A stretch of 64,000 nt of DNA from Nothopassalora personata. Its lineage: Eukaryota; Ascomycota; Dothideomycetes; Mycosphaerellales; Mycosphaerellaceae. The position numbers were made by a program, and so were the translations under genes. The stretch lies in assembly GCA_033816765.1 (NCBI GenBank), contig CM066296.1:558001-622000 (forward strand), in the 5' to 3' direction. Below are positions 9,950-22,444 of the stretch, piece after piece. Under the pieces are notes generated by a model, which was not told where the DNA came from, made no database searches, and saw only the letters and a list, made by a program, of their open reading frames with translations. How positions within the stretch are numbered: the stretch's first letter is position 1; each line of letters opens with the position of its first letter.

Positions 9950-12900
9950 CCTATGCTAGTCTTATTTACTTCTCCTTAACGCCTTATAGTCGGCTACTAT
10001 ACGATCCGCATTCGCGAGGCCCTCCGCCGGTTCCTAGCTATTATACTCCTCTAGCTAGTCCTTCTACTAGACTAGATACTATAGCTTACCCTTACGCTTA
10101 CGCCTATCTAGTACTACCTCTACCTTATACTCTCCGTCCTTATTAGCTAGAGGGGGTACGGGTCTATCCTTATCGCTACCGATATACGGCTCGAGGAGAG
10201 AGACATAGAAGACGTTATAGAGCCTTAAGTCGGCTAGTAGCGCTAGGCGGTACGCCTACGAACCGATAGCGTCCGTAATGCGGTATAGGCCGATAAACTT
10301 CGGAACTATCTTCTTCTTTAGTACTACTAACTTAAGGTTCTTTATTAATAATAGGACTAAGTTACCTACGCGGTAGGTCTTAGCTTAGTAGGTCTTATTA
10401 TAGTAGCGAGCCTAGCTTTCTACTATAGCCTTCTATCGCTCCTCGAGTATAGCGCGTAGTTTTCGTATACGACTCGCAGCTATTACCGCTACTAGTACTT
10501 CCCCCCCTAGGTCTCGTCTCGAGATCTAGTTAGTATAGGGGTAATCTTAGGTCGCTAACCGTACGCTATCTCGAACGGACTCATCCGTAGTGTTAGGTAG
10601 ATACTGTTATTAGCTACGAATTCAGTAACTACAAGCCACTTAGCCCACTTAGTTTAATTGTTACTATAGTAATAACGAAGATATTGTTCGAGGGTTTAGT
10701 TTACCCTCTTAGTTTAGCCGTTAGTCTAAGGGTAAAAGGCCGTAGATAGCTTACGCTTTATACGCGCCTCGAAGTAGAAGTTACTCTAAAACTAACTAGT
10801 AAAGACCGGACCTCGGTCGCTTACTATACCTAACGGGATACTATAGTGTCGTACGACTTCGTCTCGTAGGAGCCTCGTAAGCTCTACGGCTATACAAGTC
10901 TTCGTCGTCGGGATGTATAAGCTTATTTTTAAGTAGCGATCGACTATTACTAGGATCGCATTATATACGTAACCGGCTCGCGTACTTAGAGGTAGGTCCG
11001 TAATAAAATCTATAGTAATTTCCTACTACGGCCGCTCCGGTCTAGGAAGCGGTTATAGCCTACTATAGGGTCGATAGCGTTTAGCCTTCGAACCCTAGTA
11101 GGTTCTATAGACTTAGACGTATTGCTTCACGTCCGTACTAAGTAAGTCCTACTAATAATTGCGTCGTAATAGCTCTTTAGTCTTAATCCTTCTAAAGTAA
11201 CCCGCGAGGACGTCGTCGTAGTACATACGAATTAGATGCGACCTAATTGCGTAATCCCTAGGTACTACGATTACGTCTCCGTAGTACATAAGGTTATCCT
11301 TTACATGCTATCCCTTAGCGTCCCTCGCGCTTAGCGCCTACGCTAAGTATACGATATACTAGTCGTCTTACTACTACGCGATCTTTATTAAGAGTAGGAT
11401 TAACTTACCCGTCGAGCTATAAGCTTAACCCTATATTACTATAGCGCACACTACTACTAGTAACGACGGCTTATCTTAATAGGGAAGGTTATTTCTCCGC
11501 ACTACTATTACCGCGCCTATGTCGCCCTATATTGCCTCGTAGGTAGTAAGCGCGCGCTTTACCGTCGGCTCGCTTATCCCTTCTAGAGACTCCTTCTAGA
11601 AAGATAGCTTACTTTATAAGGTAGGTAGTAAGTTCGAAGTTTATTACGTTATAGCTACGTAGTTACTACGTCTCGAAGGCGCGTCGGCTAGGTTAGTCTT
11701 ACCCGGCCGATACTCTACTATAAAATTAAAAGACTGTAGGAACGTAGCCTATCGAGCTTACCGCCCATTTAGCTACTTTACTATTATAAAGCCCTATAGG
11801 TTAGCGTAGTCGACTAGCACTCGTACCGTATACGTAGCGCCCTCTAAGTATAGCCTCTAATGCTTAAAAGCCTTAACTACTATAAGTAGCTCCTAATCGT
11901 GCGTCTCGTAGTTGTACTCGGCTAGTATTATCTTACGTAAATAGAACGCGATAGGATACTACTTAGTACTAAACAATTAGGATATAATACCTACGATCGC
12001 GAAACCTAACGCGTCGGTTTCGACTCGCGTACGTAGCGTAGGATCGAAGTGCCTAAGTATTAGTACACCTAAGAATCCGGCCTTAAGCTATCGAAACGCC
12101 TACTCTTCGCTTAAGGTCTACGTAAGAGGGCCCTACTTCTTACCGTCCTTAGATCCCTTTAGTAGGTCCGTTAGGGGCTTATAGACCCTTAAGTATCCTT
12201 CTACAAAACGCCGGTAGAAGTTATAAAACCTAAGGAAGGACTAGACCTTATAAAAGGTCGTAGGTGTAGGCTATTCCTCGATAGCGGCTACCCTACTCCT
12301 ATCTATCGATACGCCTACGGCGCTTACGACAAACCTAAGGAACTCTATACTCTCCTAGAAGAAGTAACACTTCTTAGGGTTTGCGAATAGAGTAAACTTC
12401 CGTAGCCTCGTAAGTACCTCGCGTACGGCTCGTACGTATGCCTTACGCGTCTCGCTATAGATAAGGATATTATCTAGGTAGACTACGTAAATGTTATTAA
12501 CTAAGCCGGTTAGCGCCTTGTTAATATACCCTTAAAAGGTTACTAGTACGTTAGTTAACCCGAACGGTATTACTAGGTACTCGTAGTATCCGTATCGCGT
12601 ACGAAACGTAGTCTTCTACTTATCGCCTCGCTTAATAGGGATACGATAGTAGGCGTCCTTTAAATCGATTATAGTAAAGAACCTAGAACCTAATAGCCTA
12701 TCTAGCGTCTCGCTAATTAGGGGTAGGGAGTATCGGTTCTTTACTATAATCTCGTTTAAGCCTCTATAGTCTACATAGAGCCTAAGAGTGCTATTCTTCT
12801 TTAGTACGAATAGGATAGGCGCACCCGCCTCGCTTACGGATCGCCTAATCTACCCCTTCTCTATTGCTTACGTAAGGTACTCCTTTAAGGCCTCTAGCTT

Positions 12901-13600
12901 AGTTAAGGACTAGTAGTATAGCGGCTTAAAAGGGGGTTTCTTTCCTTTAACGAGATTAATTGTATGCTTAACCCCGTCGGGCATCTTACGCTTCGCCTAC
13001 TTATTAGGTACGTATACATCTCGGAAGTCTATAAATTCTTTAGGCTACGAGGGGCCCTCTCCTTCGGGTACTACTATAGTAATAGCCCGAACACTTATCG
13101 TATAAACCTACTTTAAGCTCTCGAGATCCTTAAGGAACTCGCGTGCGTTACGCTACTAAATCGTAGGCGTCTCTATACCGTAGTACTACTAGTCCTTATA
13201 ATCGCTCTTTACGATCCGATTGCGGTACCTCTAGGGTCTACCTAAAATTACTAATAGCCTACCTATAGGCACCGCGTAGTAGATAGCGTTACTTACGCGC
13301 TCTACTCCCGCGTTATTAGCGAGTCGTAGCCGAACCGTAAAGGCGCCGTAGTAATACCCTAGGTTATGCGTATACGACTCTAACTTCGGTAGCCTTACCC
13401 TATTAATAGGTTATATTTAATGTCGGAGTACATACTTATACGACACTAGGCTAAGATCCGTATAGTTATCTAGGAGAAACGTAGCCTCGCGAAAGCCCTT
13501 ACGAGTCTCGACTACGCCTCGTAAGTAACGTGCTAGACATACATCTACTCGCCTTAAAGGGTCGACTTTAGGAAAACTCGGACTTAGGAGCGACCTACTT
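9950..13600 (-). pseudogene. Element II pol, RIP-decayed
   Basis: The - strand carries, from right to left: protease region, RT (near 12740-12860: [20 protein letters not shown], then RLCVDYRGLNEI), the YxDD box altered to YLDN near 12480-12510, RNase H, integrase, and a chromodomain near 10010-10140 (EYKVEVVLDRRKRKGKLQYL). Stops fall at RIP-type codons. It matches pol of IIb at 26086-29640. Confidence 0.8.
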
Positions 13601-14760
13601 CTAGTCCTCTACCTTTTCCCTAGTCGCTACCCTTCTTAGTTAGAGCCTTCGTAGCGTCTATCCTACGAACCGCTTACGCGTTACGGTCCTTCTATAGGTG
13701 CCTATTCGGGTAATCCGTCTTAATGTAACCCTTCTTATAGCATCTATAGCACTCCGCTTTAGTCCTATTGAAGGTTATAGACGATCCGCCGGCGTCCCGC
13801 TAGTAACTCGTACCCGGGTCGCGCGACGCCTAACTATACTTCTACTACTTCGAGCTACGATCGCTTCGCCCTTAGTCGCCCTTAGTCTCTCGCCTACGGC
13901 GACTATACTACCCGCGGTCGTACCCTCCGCTACTACGCTCCGTACTTTTAATGCGCGAAGCTAGGATTACTAGTTTCTCTCTAGTTATTAGGATGTTATA
14001 AAACTTAACGATTACGGACCGTAGGCTAGGCGTAAGCTTAGCGAGTATGTGTCGCACGCGTTACGCCTCCGTATAGTCCCCTAACTAATTCTCTATAACA
14101 TCTAGCTTAGTCGTAAACTAACGTACTGTCTAGTTGTCTTTCTATTTTACCGCCTTATACTCTAATATTACGTTAAGCACGCGGTTTATAGGGTTACCGT
14201 ATACGTCTCGATAGAACTCCTTAAAGTCCTAGTATATATACCCTTTAAGGTTAAGGACGCTATAGTTAGCGTACTATCGCTTACTTACCTCTCCGCTTAG
14301 GTACATAACCGTATATAGGACCTTTAACTCGTTCGTCGTATACGTGCCGCCTAAGAGGGTAAAGATAAGAGAGAGCTCCCTTAGGAATACCCGTGCTTTC
14401 TTAATCGAGTCCCCTCTAAAAGGCGTAGGTTCTTTAAGACGTAAACGTGTCGCATACGATGCGACCGCGCCTCGAGCTACGATATTATCGTTAGTTACTA
14501 TAGATAGAGGAGGGGGAGGGGGAGTAGGGGATAGTTCTCCGCCGGATTCGCCCTAAGGGTCCGCCGGCGGTACGCTTGCGTCCCGTAAGATCTCTAACTG
14601 TTTAATCTCCCTCTATATCCCTTTCTCCTTAACCTCTACCCGAAGGGCATCCCTCCTTACGACTAAGGCTACACGTCTCGCTTATTACTAGGCCCTAGGG
14701 CTTAGGGGAGCCGTAGGCGTAGCGCTACTGTCGTCGCGTTCGGACTCTATAGCGTGTATA
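13600..14760 (-). pseudogene. Element II gag, RIP-decayed
   Basis: The - strand near 13690-13770 reads ECYRCYKKGYIKTDYPNRHL, a CCHC zinc knuckle with His and the last Cys changed to Tyr. To its right lies the gag body, matching 22560-23640 of IIb. Two open frames on the other strand here (13698-13964 and 14344-14556) are shadows. Confidence 0.7.
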
Positions 14761-14787
14761 GATTATAACGAAGAGAAGAATTAGAAC

Positions 14788-14983
14788 TGTTAAGGGATGT
14801 TATAATGTATAGCACGCCTACGACCTACTAGTCGTAGATGAACTAATTCTTACCTTTTGTTTAAGACGTATTGCGCGTCGTAAGGTGTACGTATACGTGT
14901 TACGTACGGCTTAGTAGCCGGTCGCGACCGTATGTTACATGTAAGGCTACATATAAGGGTTAGCTACTAGGCTGCCCCTTACA
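14788..14983 (-). repeat. 5' LTR of Element II
   Basis: tgttaagggatgtt to ctgccccttaca, 196 bp. It is followed by ttctc, the target duplication. Confidence 0.9.
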
Positions 14984-14988
14984 TTCTC

Positions 14989-15964
14989 CTTCTACTATAC
15001 GGATAGTATAGAAGGCATCTCGTAGATTAATCTTTATGTACTAGTTAGATCCGGTTAATCTATCTTATACTTCTTCGATGTTTAGTAGTAAATATCGGTT
15101 TTTAATCGTAATCTCGTTTAACTTTCGGTAGTCTTATACGTGTCGTAGTTTCCCGTTTAGTTTTAGAACGAACATATATAGAGTTCCTACGCTCGAGGTA
15201 GATCGTCGTATCTATCCTTTTACTAGCTTCTCCTTTAGCTATTCTCGTAGGGTTTAGAGCTCTTTTTTAGACATTTAGTATAGGGGTCCCTATAGAGGCT
15301 CTTTTCCTAGCTAAATGTTTATCTTATAATCCTATAGTGCGTATCTAGGTAAAGCGTCCTTACCTTCCTCTTCTCGGAATAGTCGTAACTATTTACGATA
15401 TTCCTAAGGGATATCTAGTTCCGAAGTAGACATTCTCGATAGTATATTACTTCTATCCGTTCCGGTAATGTCGTAACCTAACTGCCCTAAGTCGGTGTCT
15501 ATCCTAGTTAAAGGTAGTTCTATAATCCTTCTATTTAGTATAAGCTATATTCTATTTAGCTATTTTACCTTATCTACTAGCAAACGCTCCCGCTACGTAG
15601 GTTTAATAGCGATAACGCAATCGTATTATTTAAATCTAAGTACTCCTATTCTCTAGTCGATTACTAGGTTATGCTTTCTTAACTAAGGCGTACTAAGTAC
15701 AATATTATAACTAGCTATGTTAGTAATATCTAAGGTAATCTCCTCGTAGTACTAGTAGATTATAAGTAGTAGCGGTATCGTCTCGCGCTCTATACTAGGT
15801 AAGGATAATCCGTCTACCGCGATTAATTTATAACCCTCTTTCTTTCTACGGGTAGCTAGCCCGTGTCGTTTAATAAATGATTCGGAGGCAAAATTCCCGC
15901 TCGCTCCGGAATCTATTATAGTATATATCCGATGCCCGTTAATAATAATCTTTATTCGAAACAC
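14989..15964 (-). pseudogene. Element I pol: N-terminal RT and aspartic protease
   Basis: The stretch 15752-15964 is still open on the - strand and carries the protease: GHRIYTIIDSGASGNFASES, with DSGA as the active-site motif. Left of it the RT begins, up to the Element II insertion (near 15000: AFYTIRIV, the 'DAFY' region of RT). It joins the gag region at about 16000. Confidence 0.8.
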
Positions 15965-15999
15965 TATTATTAATGGTTAAGCATTTTCTATGTCGTATA

Positions 16000-18215
16000 A
16001 CTCCCTTCGGTCGCTTATTCCTAGGGATTAATCTTTTTCCCTATTCGTATAAGGAGCGTCGTACTTTATGTCTTAAGGCCTCCGCTTAAACCTAGCGCGA
16101 GCCTTTCTATATCTACACCTATATTCGTTAACGTTCCTAGATCTATTACGTTTCTAAGTAGAGTGCGCGTGCGTATTACACTATATTACGTAATTCGTTC
16201 GATACGAATGTTCCTAACGGTATAAGGTATCCTTTCTCTATAATCTTACTTCCTATAGGTAGTCGTTCGGTACCTACTATAGTAAGATTTTCCCGAACGT
16301 CGATAATCGGGTAGCTCTAAGTTATCGCGCATAGCGTGTCGAGAGTCTTATGAAACTCGTAAGGGTGTATTATTCGTCGTCCTAATATCCTTAGTAGGAA
16401 TTCTTTATGCCTTCTCTATAGGTAGACAATTATATCGTACAATTTCTTAGGTACGTCTACCGTAAAGGTAAGTTATTCGTTATCGTCGTTAGTATCGCTC
16501 TCTTCTCCTTCGGAGGAATCTTCTTCGCTTAATTCTTCCGGATCCTATTCTTTTTAGATGTCTTCTAGGTCCGATTCGGGTATTGTTTAGCTTTTCTCTA
16601 GTAGTTCTAGTAACTACGATCTATCCTATCCCGGGTCCTAGTTTTCCTTATCTTTATCGTTAAAGTAGGATTTATCGATATCTACTTCGTAAAGCTTAGC
16701 GTTTTACCTATACGTAGCTCCTAGGGTTCCTCGCGGCTATCGAGGCTAATACTCTACTCCTGTCTTAGCGGAGTAGTAAACTTAATACGAGTCTTAGTAA
16801 TAGAATCGCTAATAAAGGCTTCTATAACTATTTTAAGATTCGCGATTAATCTCGTAGTCGACTCTTTGTACTATTATACTAAACTCTCTCTTCTCTTATC
16901 GATTAATCTTGTTCGTAACCTCCTACTATCGTTTATAGAGTTTATCGTGTTCTTCAGTTACTATAAGATTAATGTCTTCTCCGTCGAGGTGTATCTAGAC
17001 GTCGATCTAGTCTAGTATATCGTCGAGGTTATCTTACTCTTATCGGAGTTCGTCGAGTGTTTATTAGTATATTTCCTTAAACTGTTATAGCTAGTTCTAT
17101 AGTCCGAATAGCTACCTATAGTATCCTCCTCGTCCTTATAAGGGGTCTAGGAGAGGCTTCGTACTTTCTTTACCGACTCCCTCCTCTACTCCCTAAGTAT
17201 AGTCGATGTCTCCTAGAGACTTAACGCTACTCTTAGGTTTACTAGTTTAGCGTTACATTATATTAAACTGCTCGCGGCGTACTATATTCTTACCGCGGTA
17301 GTCCCTTACTAGGTAGCTAGGTTTACTATATCTATAGTAGGTTCGTGTTTCCTTTCCTAAACTTAGGGGTCTTCTATTCCCCTTACTGTTCCTAATCTTG
17401 CGACCTTTTTCGGTAACGTCGAGCTCTATCGGCTATAGTCTATAATATAGTTTACTCCTAGGCTTATCGTAATTATCGTTAAAGCTTCGGTTACGGTTAT
17501 CGTAGTCTAGCGTATATCCGGCCTTTCCGGACACCTTAGAATCGTATCGTCGTTCTATAGCTCTCTCGTAGAGCTTATCGTTAAGATTAATCGTAACTTA
17601 GACTAGGTCTCCTAAGCTATTAATCTTCTAACCGTTCCTTATTAAATCGTCCTTAACGTACTCCTTTAGGCCTCTCCGATATATAACCTAAAGCGCTTTA
17701 TCGTCCTAATCGGTAAGTTATGCGTATTCCTAGAATTTAGTAGCGTAGTCGGCGGTAAAGGTCTCCTAAGTTAAGTGCTAAATAACGCGTACCGTAGTAG
17801 AGATCTTATTCGAGATTCTAAAGACGCTCTTTATAGTATACTTAAGATAGTTATAAGATTTAAAGACTCCGTCGGCATTGTCTTCTCCGTTACTATCTAG
17901 ATATTTCCTAAGGAATAGTTTAACCTAATGCTATGCTCGTCCTCTTAAGAAGGTAGTAGCGAAGATAGGCTTAAGGTTCTCGGCTATAGAGTTAAATAAG
18001 AAGTATATATCTATCTAATTAACCTAAGTTCCGAACTTGTCTCGATCGCTATAGTAGAATTCTAGCTTACTAACCTTAAGGGTATCGTTACCTATATAAG
18101 TAGCTAGGGCATGAATAGCATCGTTTACGGTCTAAGGTCGTCGGGCTCTACTTACTTTACTAGGGGCGGGTATTCCCCTTTTACTCTATCGATCTCCTAT
18201 CGTAGAGGGCGTTTA
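16000..18215 (-). pseudogene. Element I gag, RIP-decayed
   Basis: On the - strand the gag body lies at about 17500-18150 (a stretch like IFATTFLRGRA and onward). A zinc knuckle lies near 17270-17310 (YYRYSKPSYLVRDYRGKN; Tyr for Cys/His of a CCHC box), followed by VRREQFNIM. The gag body is similar in order and spacing to the Gag of element G (24050-25048). No canonical tRNA-complementary primer site (TGG start) is visible next to the 5' LTR. Confidence 0.7.
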
Positions 18216-18219
18216 AAGC

Positions 18220-18685
18220 TATTAGGTTTAGTATAACCTAATAATATTATAAGTTAAGAAGATAAGCTTAATCGGGTTTGTTCTCGGGCCGATAGGAAGC
18301 TAAGGGAGAGTAATAAAGCAGTAGCTGTCTTGTCTCGTAGAGACTAAGTAGTAGTAAGGTAGAGGTTAGGTTATAGTATATTCTAAACAGTAATATTAAA
18401 TAGTAAGTTAAACGCCTCGAAACTATAAGGGATTCTTAGCGTTCCTAAATATAAGGGAAATTATCCTATAATCTACCCTAATCTATTAATCTATCTCTTA
18501 GATTATATAGAGCAATAGATCAGTTAGCCGTTTGTGCTCTATTCTAATCTATTAACATGTTCTACAGATTATATAGAGTAACAGATTATTCTACAGTAGC
18601 TATACTAGTTTAGCTACGGTTATTCCTACCTAACTATAGAGGTTCTAATTAGTCGCTAAGCATTAGCTTAATCTAACCCCTAATA
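18220..18685 (-). repeat. 5' LTR of Element I
   Basis: tattaggtttagtataacc to taacccctaata, 466 bp, followed by the duplication agtat at 18686-18690. Confidence 0.9.
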
Positions 18686-18690
18686 AGTAT

Positions 18691-19974
18691 ACTACTAATA
18701 TGCCTAAGCCTTTAATACTATCTAACTATATTAGTTCTTAGCTTAGTAAATATAAGAGTAGTAAGTCCTTTTAATGCTAATCTATCTTTATTCTTCCTAG
18801 AGTCCCTCTTTACCCTAAGGTTCCTAAAGACAATAATATTCTTTATTATCTTAATATAGCCTATAGGCTTATCCTTCTAGAATAGCATTTTAGATAGTCT
18901 ATCTAGGTAAACTCTATATTTCTTATATAGGAGTTCTATAGAGATTAGTGTTATATCTAACTCTAGAGAGTAAAGTATATTACGAAGGAAGAGGGTAGTC
19001 TCTTAACTAAGATAGTTCTTTATAACCTATTCTAATTCTTCTTTAGTTATAAGGGATCCTTACCTAACGGCCTATAAGAAGTATATAGGCCTAAGTCTTA
19101 GCCTAATATTTTAAAGGTCTATAAGATTATCATAGATATAGAAGGATGTGCCTATATTATAGACTTTATCTATTAGCATTAGGTTTAATATAGTAGCTAC
19201 TACCCTTCCTATATATACTAGTTATATAACTGCAATAGCTACTCTAGACCTCCTATATAGTTATCTCTAGTCGCTATTACTATTAGAGCTATACTCCTAA
19301 TTAGATAATGTGTCTAACTGGTTGTTAATTGCTATAGCAATCCTCTTCCTAGAGGACTTACTACCCTTTACCTTCTTTACCCTATCCTTTAGGGTTTCTC
19401 TACCCTTCTTAGACTTATTCCTAGGATTCTTCTCTAGATACTACTTATAGTAGTTCGCGTTAGTATACTTATATAAGTACTGTATATACTACTTATTATT
19501 ATTCTTACTTAAGAATACTCTAATAAAGCTATTACTAGGCTTATAGGTAGTAGGTACTTACTCCTTCCTAAGAGTTATAAACATCCTCTCTAGGGTAGTT
19601 AATTCTAGGGGATTGTTATATCTCTATGTCCTAAGCTATTTAACATAGTTTAGGCCTTTAATAAAGTATAGTCTATAGATACTATCTAGGAGGATAAATA
19701 AGGATTGAAGTAGTAACTTGTTATTAACTAGGGAGGATCTAATAAATTACTCTATAGTAGTCTTATAGTTATATACCTAAGCTTAAAAGTCTTTATAGTA
19801 CTTTAATATATTAGGTCTTATAGTATCTAACTTAATATACCTAACTACCTTTAGAGTATTATATAGATCAATTGTAATAACTAGCTTATATATTACCTTA
19901 ATTGAATTATATAATTCCTTAGCTAACTTGTCTATATCTCTAAAGTTTAGCCTTAGAGTAGAGTCTAATTATTA
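18691..19974 (-). pseudogene. Ty1/copia gag and start of pol (copia C, part 2), RIP-decayed
   Basis: Read on the - strand from 19974 down: a gag body (LAKELYNSIKVIYKLVITID), then near 19440-19500 a region like KQYIQYLYKYTNANYYKQYL (mutated Cys/His zinc box) with a basic tail (KKVKGSKSSRKR). At about 18700-18720 comes RLRHIS, the copia pre-integrase box before the integrase. The integrase resumes at 4346. The right end joins the truncated LTR of the inverted family 0 copy. Confidence 0.75.
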
Positions 19975-21866
19975 CGGGTAAACGACGTGTATACTAAAGT
20001 TCTATAAAGTATGTAATAAGTTTAATATAGAAGAAAGGGGAAGTCGAACGCTATCTAAAGAAAAGGTGTTAGAAAGCAATCCGAACGTATAGGCGTAGCC
20101 TATACTAAGAAGTAGGGGCCCGCCCCTTATACTACCCCCCTCCCCCTTTGCCGCCTCTAGCCGTAGTTCTACCCGATAGATACCGTCTGTATACGTATTT
20201 ACGCCGGTGTTCCCTATTGTCCTACCCGGAGCCTATTATCCTAGCTGTTTTTTTATTACTTAGCGCTACTTTCTAATATTACTCCGTATTATCCTAACCT
20301 ATTAATAGCGACGCTTATTGTTAGGTTCGTAATAGGAAGCGTCCGAGCTACTATTCCTTATTGTCTAGCTCCGCCGACGTCGAGGCGTAGTATTATTACC
20401 TAGGTAAGTATAAGGGTTACTATTGTCTACTAAGTAATAATAGCTATTATTATATATAAATAATAGGAACCTAGAATATATCTTTAGGTTCTCGTTCTCT
20501 TTTTCTTTCTTTCTTTTCCTTATTACCTACCGTAAGCGTAAGTAGCCCCTCCCCCTTCCCCTAGCTAAGCGTCCTTAGCTTTAGGGGGTATACGGTTACG
20601 TATCTCTTACCTACCGCTTAGGGATCCGACGTTTTCCCTACGGGTTCCGATAGATACTAATAGTATACCGTAAATAGAAACTACTACTACTACTACTATA
20701 TCTCCTATTAATACTATTAAGTAAGTCCGACTAAATTTCTACGGAGACCGATATATTCTAACTAGAATATAGTATAAAATAGCCTAACGCCGTATCTACT
20801 ACGTTCCCTACGCTACTACTAGCGTAGACTACGTCTTCTAGTATATAAGTAGCGGCCTCCGCTATATTCTTATTAGGGTCCGCTAATTATTCCTAGGGCG
20901 CTACCGCTCGAGCCTACTAGGCCTATAATACTAACCGTAAGCATTACGAGGATATATATATACTACGCGGACCCCGAAGGAAAATTATCGCTAACCGCGC
21001 GTTTTAGGCCGGAGCTTACCTACGCCGCCTACGCCAAGTAGACCTACGCTACTAACTAGAACCGCGCGTAAGTATCTTCCCTAGCGGCCTCCGCGTCTTT
21101 TCTACCGGCTTACGGTCTTTTAGCAACGACGCCCGTACTAAGTTCCGCGCCGTCCTTAAAGCCTAGAAGGCTTTAAAGCCTCTCTAGCGTACTAGCGTAC
21201 TCTCCCGGTAAGTTTCCCTAGTCCCCGCCTCTTTATACGCGCTTACCGGTTCTTTTAGTACGGTCGCCGCTAAGGTTATAGATATTATAGCTAATACCTA
21301 GCTTACCTTTAGGTAGACGTATATACTACGGACCCTATTATAAAACTATCGCTAACCGCCTCTTTAGTCCCGGGGCGCCCTACGCGACCTCTAGCTAGGC
21401 TAGCGCCGCGTATATTAGGCCTCGGCCTCCTCTAACTCGCCTTCGGGTAGTCTAGTCTTTCGCCCGGGCCGCGACTAGGCTATTATAGTATATAGCTATC
21501 TCGAACGGGATCGGGCTCCGCTACTTTTACGGCGGACGCCGCTAAAATAAAACGTCCTTAAGCTTACCTATACCTTCTTACTTCTCTCTATCTCCTAAAA
21601 AGACTCCCTAACCTAAAAGAAACGCCTACCCTTTCCTAAACGCCTATATCTACGCTAAATCCTAGTAATCCTTACCTTTTTACTATTTCCCCCTTCTTTT
21701 TATATCCTATACCTCCTTTAGTCCGTTATATATTATTAGGTTACTATATTTCCTCTCGAAGTTATCCGCGGCTACTATGTCCGCGAGGTACCCTAATAGT
21801 TCCTATATAGGCTCGTAGTATCCGGTCTATTTTACTAGGACTTCGCGTACTCGGCCTCTACCTCTA
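19975..21866 (-). mobile_element. Inverted family 0 gypsy fragment (truncated LTR, antisense ORF, pol end)
   Basis: This is the reverse complement of about 1015-2791. It holds part of the LTR (19975-20131, beginning attacgggtaaacgacg because the terminal 28-bp module is missing), the complement of the polypurine tract (ctaccccccctcccc-like, from 20132), the accessory frame on the + strand, and the chromodomain end of pol on the - strand (about 21700-21866). The two copies differ mostly by C/T and G/A changes. Homology stops at about 21866. Confidence 0.75.
20690..21560 (+). pseudogene. Antisense accessory ORF, inverted family 0 copy
   Basis: The + strand near 20906-20955 reads RAYxAYNTNRKHYED (x is a RIP stop), the same as the left copy at 1928-1972. 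With Tyr as former Cys the spacing is C-x2-C-x6-C. The frame continues with few non-RIP stops to about 21560. Confidence 0.4.
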
Positions 21867-22004
21867 TATTACGTCTCGTTCTAGGGCTAGTCTTAAAAGA
21901 GAGATAAGGCAAGTTACGTAGCGGTATTCTTTAGAGAGGCTAAAGCGAGCTAAGCGAAGATGAATAATTAGGATAAGAGTATATTCCAATTAGTAAGATA
22001 GTAA
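21867..22004. other. Unassigned 138-bp spacer
   Basis: It lies between the family 0 fragment and the family III LTR remnant. It shows weak similarity to the middle of the family III LTR near its right end and may be a divergent LTR part. No gene is seen. Confidence 0.4.
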
Positions 22005-22230
22005 CATAAGTTAAACGTATCGAAACTATAAGGGATTCTTAGCGTTCCTAAATATAAAGGAGAATAATTTATAGATCTCGGTAATTAGTCTAATTATTCT
22101 AAGTATAAGCAGTCTAATTAGTCTAAGTATAAGTAGTCTAATCGCCCTAAGTCTAAGCGCTTAGGTAGGATAAGTTACGTGCTCGTCTCGTTATTATAAT
22201 TCTAGGGTCTATAGGAATTATTCCGTAATA
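22005..22230 (-). repeat. LTR remnant of family III element (III')
   Basis: From taagttaaacgtatcg to attccgtaata this matches the second half of the LTRs at 48392-48795 and 62694-63097. It is followed by ctatcccctttttag, the complement of the polypurine tract, then by the Element IIb insertion. The other side of the same element resumes at 44583. Confidence 0.75.
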
Positions 22231-22246
22231 CTATCCCCTTTTTAGC

Positions 22247-22444
22247 TATAAGGGTAGCCTATAGCTAACCCTTACATGTAATACGGCTATGCCCGGCTTA
22301 GTATACCGCACGTAACGCGTATACGTATACTAGGAGACGCGTATAGCGTCTATAGAAGAAAGTAAGCTTTAATTTATCTACGATTGGAAGATCGTAAGCG
22401 TACTATATATTACGACATCCCCTTATAGCCTTACGGTCCTAACA
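22247..22444 (+). repeat. 5' LTR of Element IIb
   Basis: tataagggtagcc to ttacggtcctaaca, 198 bp. It pairs with 44385-44582. Confidence 0.9.

Larger units (their letters stand above)
8394..14983 (-). mobile_element. Element II: Ty3/gypsy chromovirus, - sense, RIP-decayed
   Basis: Two 196-bp LTRs (8394-8589 and 14788-14983) are flanked by ttctc (8389-8393 and 14984-14988) in the RT of Element I. Gag and pol are on the - strand; the accessory ORF between pol and the 3' LTR is on the + strand. It is the same family as Element IIb (22247-44582), which has 198-bp LTRs of similar sequence. Confidence 0.9.
4352..18685 (-). mobile_element. Element I: Ty3/gypsy chromovirus, - sense, RIP-decayed, with two nested insertions
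   Basis: Two 466-bp LTRs (4352-4817 and 18220-18685) are flanked by the duplication agtat (4347-4351 and 18686-18690). Gag and pol read on the - strand. The sequence just inside the left LTR, ctatccccctctta, is the complement of a polypurine tract (agagggggatag), which confirms - sense. The order in sense is LTR, gag, protease, RT, RNase H, integrase, chromodomain, antisense ORF, polypurine tract, LTR. The RT is interrupted by Element II (TSD ttctc) and the RT/RNase H part by a solo LTR (TSD taaag). Confidence 0.9.

Noticed and set aside
13698..13964. 88-codon + strand open frame
   Set aside because: It is the shadow of RIP-decayed gag of Element II on the other strand and resembles no protein.
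14344..14556. 70-codon + strand open frame
   Set aside because: Antisense to Element II gag; low complexity; no motif.
1015..21866. Inverted repeat as terminal repeats of a giant DNA transposon
   Set aside because: The arms contain pol ends, polypurine tracts and LTRs of a gypsy family, and the inside is made of unrelated nested elements.
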